A stretch of DNA of 5,073 bases from UMGS1975 sp959600905. Lineage in GTDB: Bacteria > Bacillota > Clostridia > Christensenellales > QAND01. The stretch spans positions 1 to 5,073 of the forward strand of contig CAUGNO010000021.1 in the NCBI GenBank assembly GCA_959600905.1, given 5' to 3'. This document shows positions 5,019 to 5,073 of this stretch, in pieces (positions within the stretch are counted from its first letter, which is position 1; each line of letters starts with the position of its first letter). Under the pieces are notes generated by a model. That model worked only from the letters and a program-made list of their open reading frames with translations, made no database searches and was not told where the DNA came from. The position numbers and the translations under genes are program-made.

Positions 5019-5073
5019 TTAAGCAGCAGCGGTGAGATCCATGATCGGCTTGATCAGGAAGCCGCCGTCGCCG
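5019..5073 (-). CDS. Man-PTS EIIC-EIID permease, C-terminal end only (runs off right edge)
   Basis: The last 17 complete codons of a gene entering from the right edge read GDGGFLIKPIMDLTAAA followed by TAA. This is identical to the end of the 554-aa fusion except for one residue (L for V), and it shares GDGGFLIKP with the 552-aa fusion. It is therefore the EIID end of a fourth paralog in the array. That it is fused to EIIC is inferred from its relatives. Over these few codons it is closer to the 554-aa copy than to its nearest neighbour in the window. It converges on the HxlR gene, with back-to-back terminators between them. The rest of the gene is outside the window. Confidence 0.88.
   Translation of the reverse strand, partial: GDGGFLIKPIMDLTAAA

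Overview
The window holds an array of paralogous membrane components of a mannose-family (Man-PTS; mannose/fructose/sorbose) phosphotransferase system. All of them are on the minus strand, and one small HxlR-type regulator gene on the plus strand sits inside the array. The genes are moderately GC-rich, the gaps between them are very AT-rich, ribosome binding sites are GGAGG-like, and intrinsic hairpin/T-tract terminators follow each gene. This suggests a fermentative Bacillota (Firmicutes) bacterium. A Negativicutes member such as Megasphaera would fit, but that is a guess from composition and gene style, and no marker gene is present.

Layout from left to right: (1) positions 1-88, minus strand, the first 29 codons of an EIIC-type gene that runs off the left edge; (2) 319-1983, minus, a complete EIIC-EIID fusion of 554 aa, followed (in its own direction) by a perfect-palindrome terminator; (3) 2304-3962, minus, a second complete EIIC-EIID fusion of 552 aa, about 83% identical to the first by hand count, with a very similar terminator; (4) 3963-4455, a 493-bp AT-rich divergent intergenic region with promoter-like sequences on both strands; (5) 4462-4860, plus, a cysteine-free HxlR-family winged-helix regulator with its own terminator; (6) 5019-5073, minus, the last 17 codons of a fourth EIIC-EIID gene, convergent with the regulator and preceded on the map by its own terminator at 4976-5005.

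Each transporter gene appears to be its own transcription unit, with its own leader, ribosome binding site and terminator. The fusion proteins would form the sugar-translocating membrane part of the PTS. The phosphorylated EIIA and EIIB partners are not in this window and must be encoded elsewhere. The HxlR regulator is a natural candidate to control one or more of the transporters, but the sequence does not prove this.

The most notable points are the tandem amplification of a fused EIICD gene, the uneven divergence between copies (EIIC half more diverged than EIID half), a long leader with two competing hairpins and a possible short upstream reading frame in front of the 554-aa gene, and palindromic CAAAAT-type sequences near the promoters. 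I see no clearly new type of system. Most of the window is a recognisable but unusually duplicated sugar-uptake locus.
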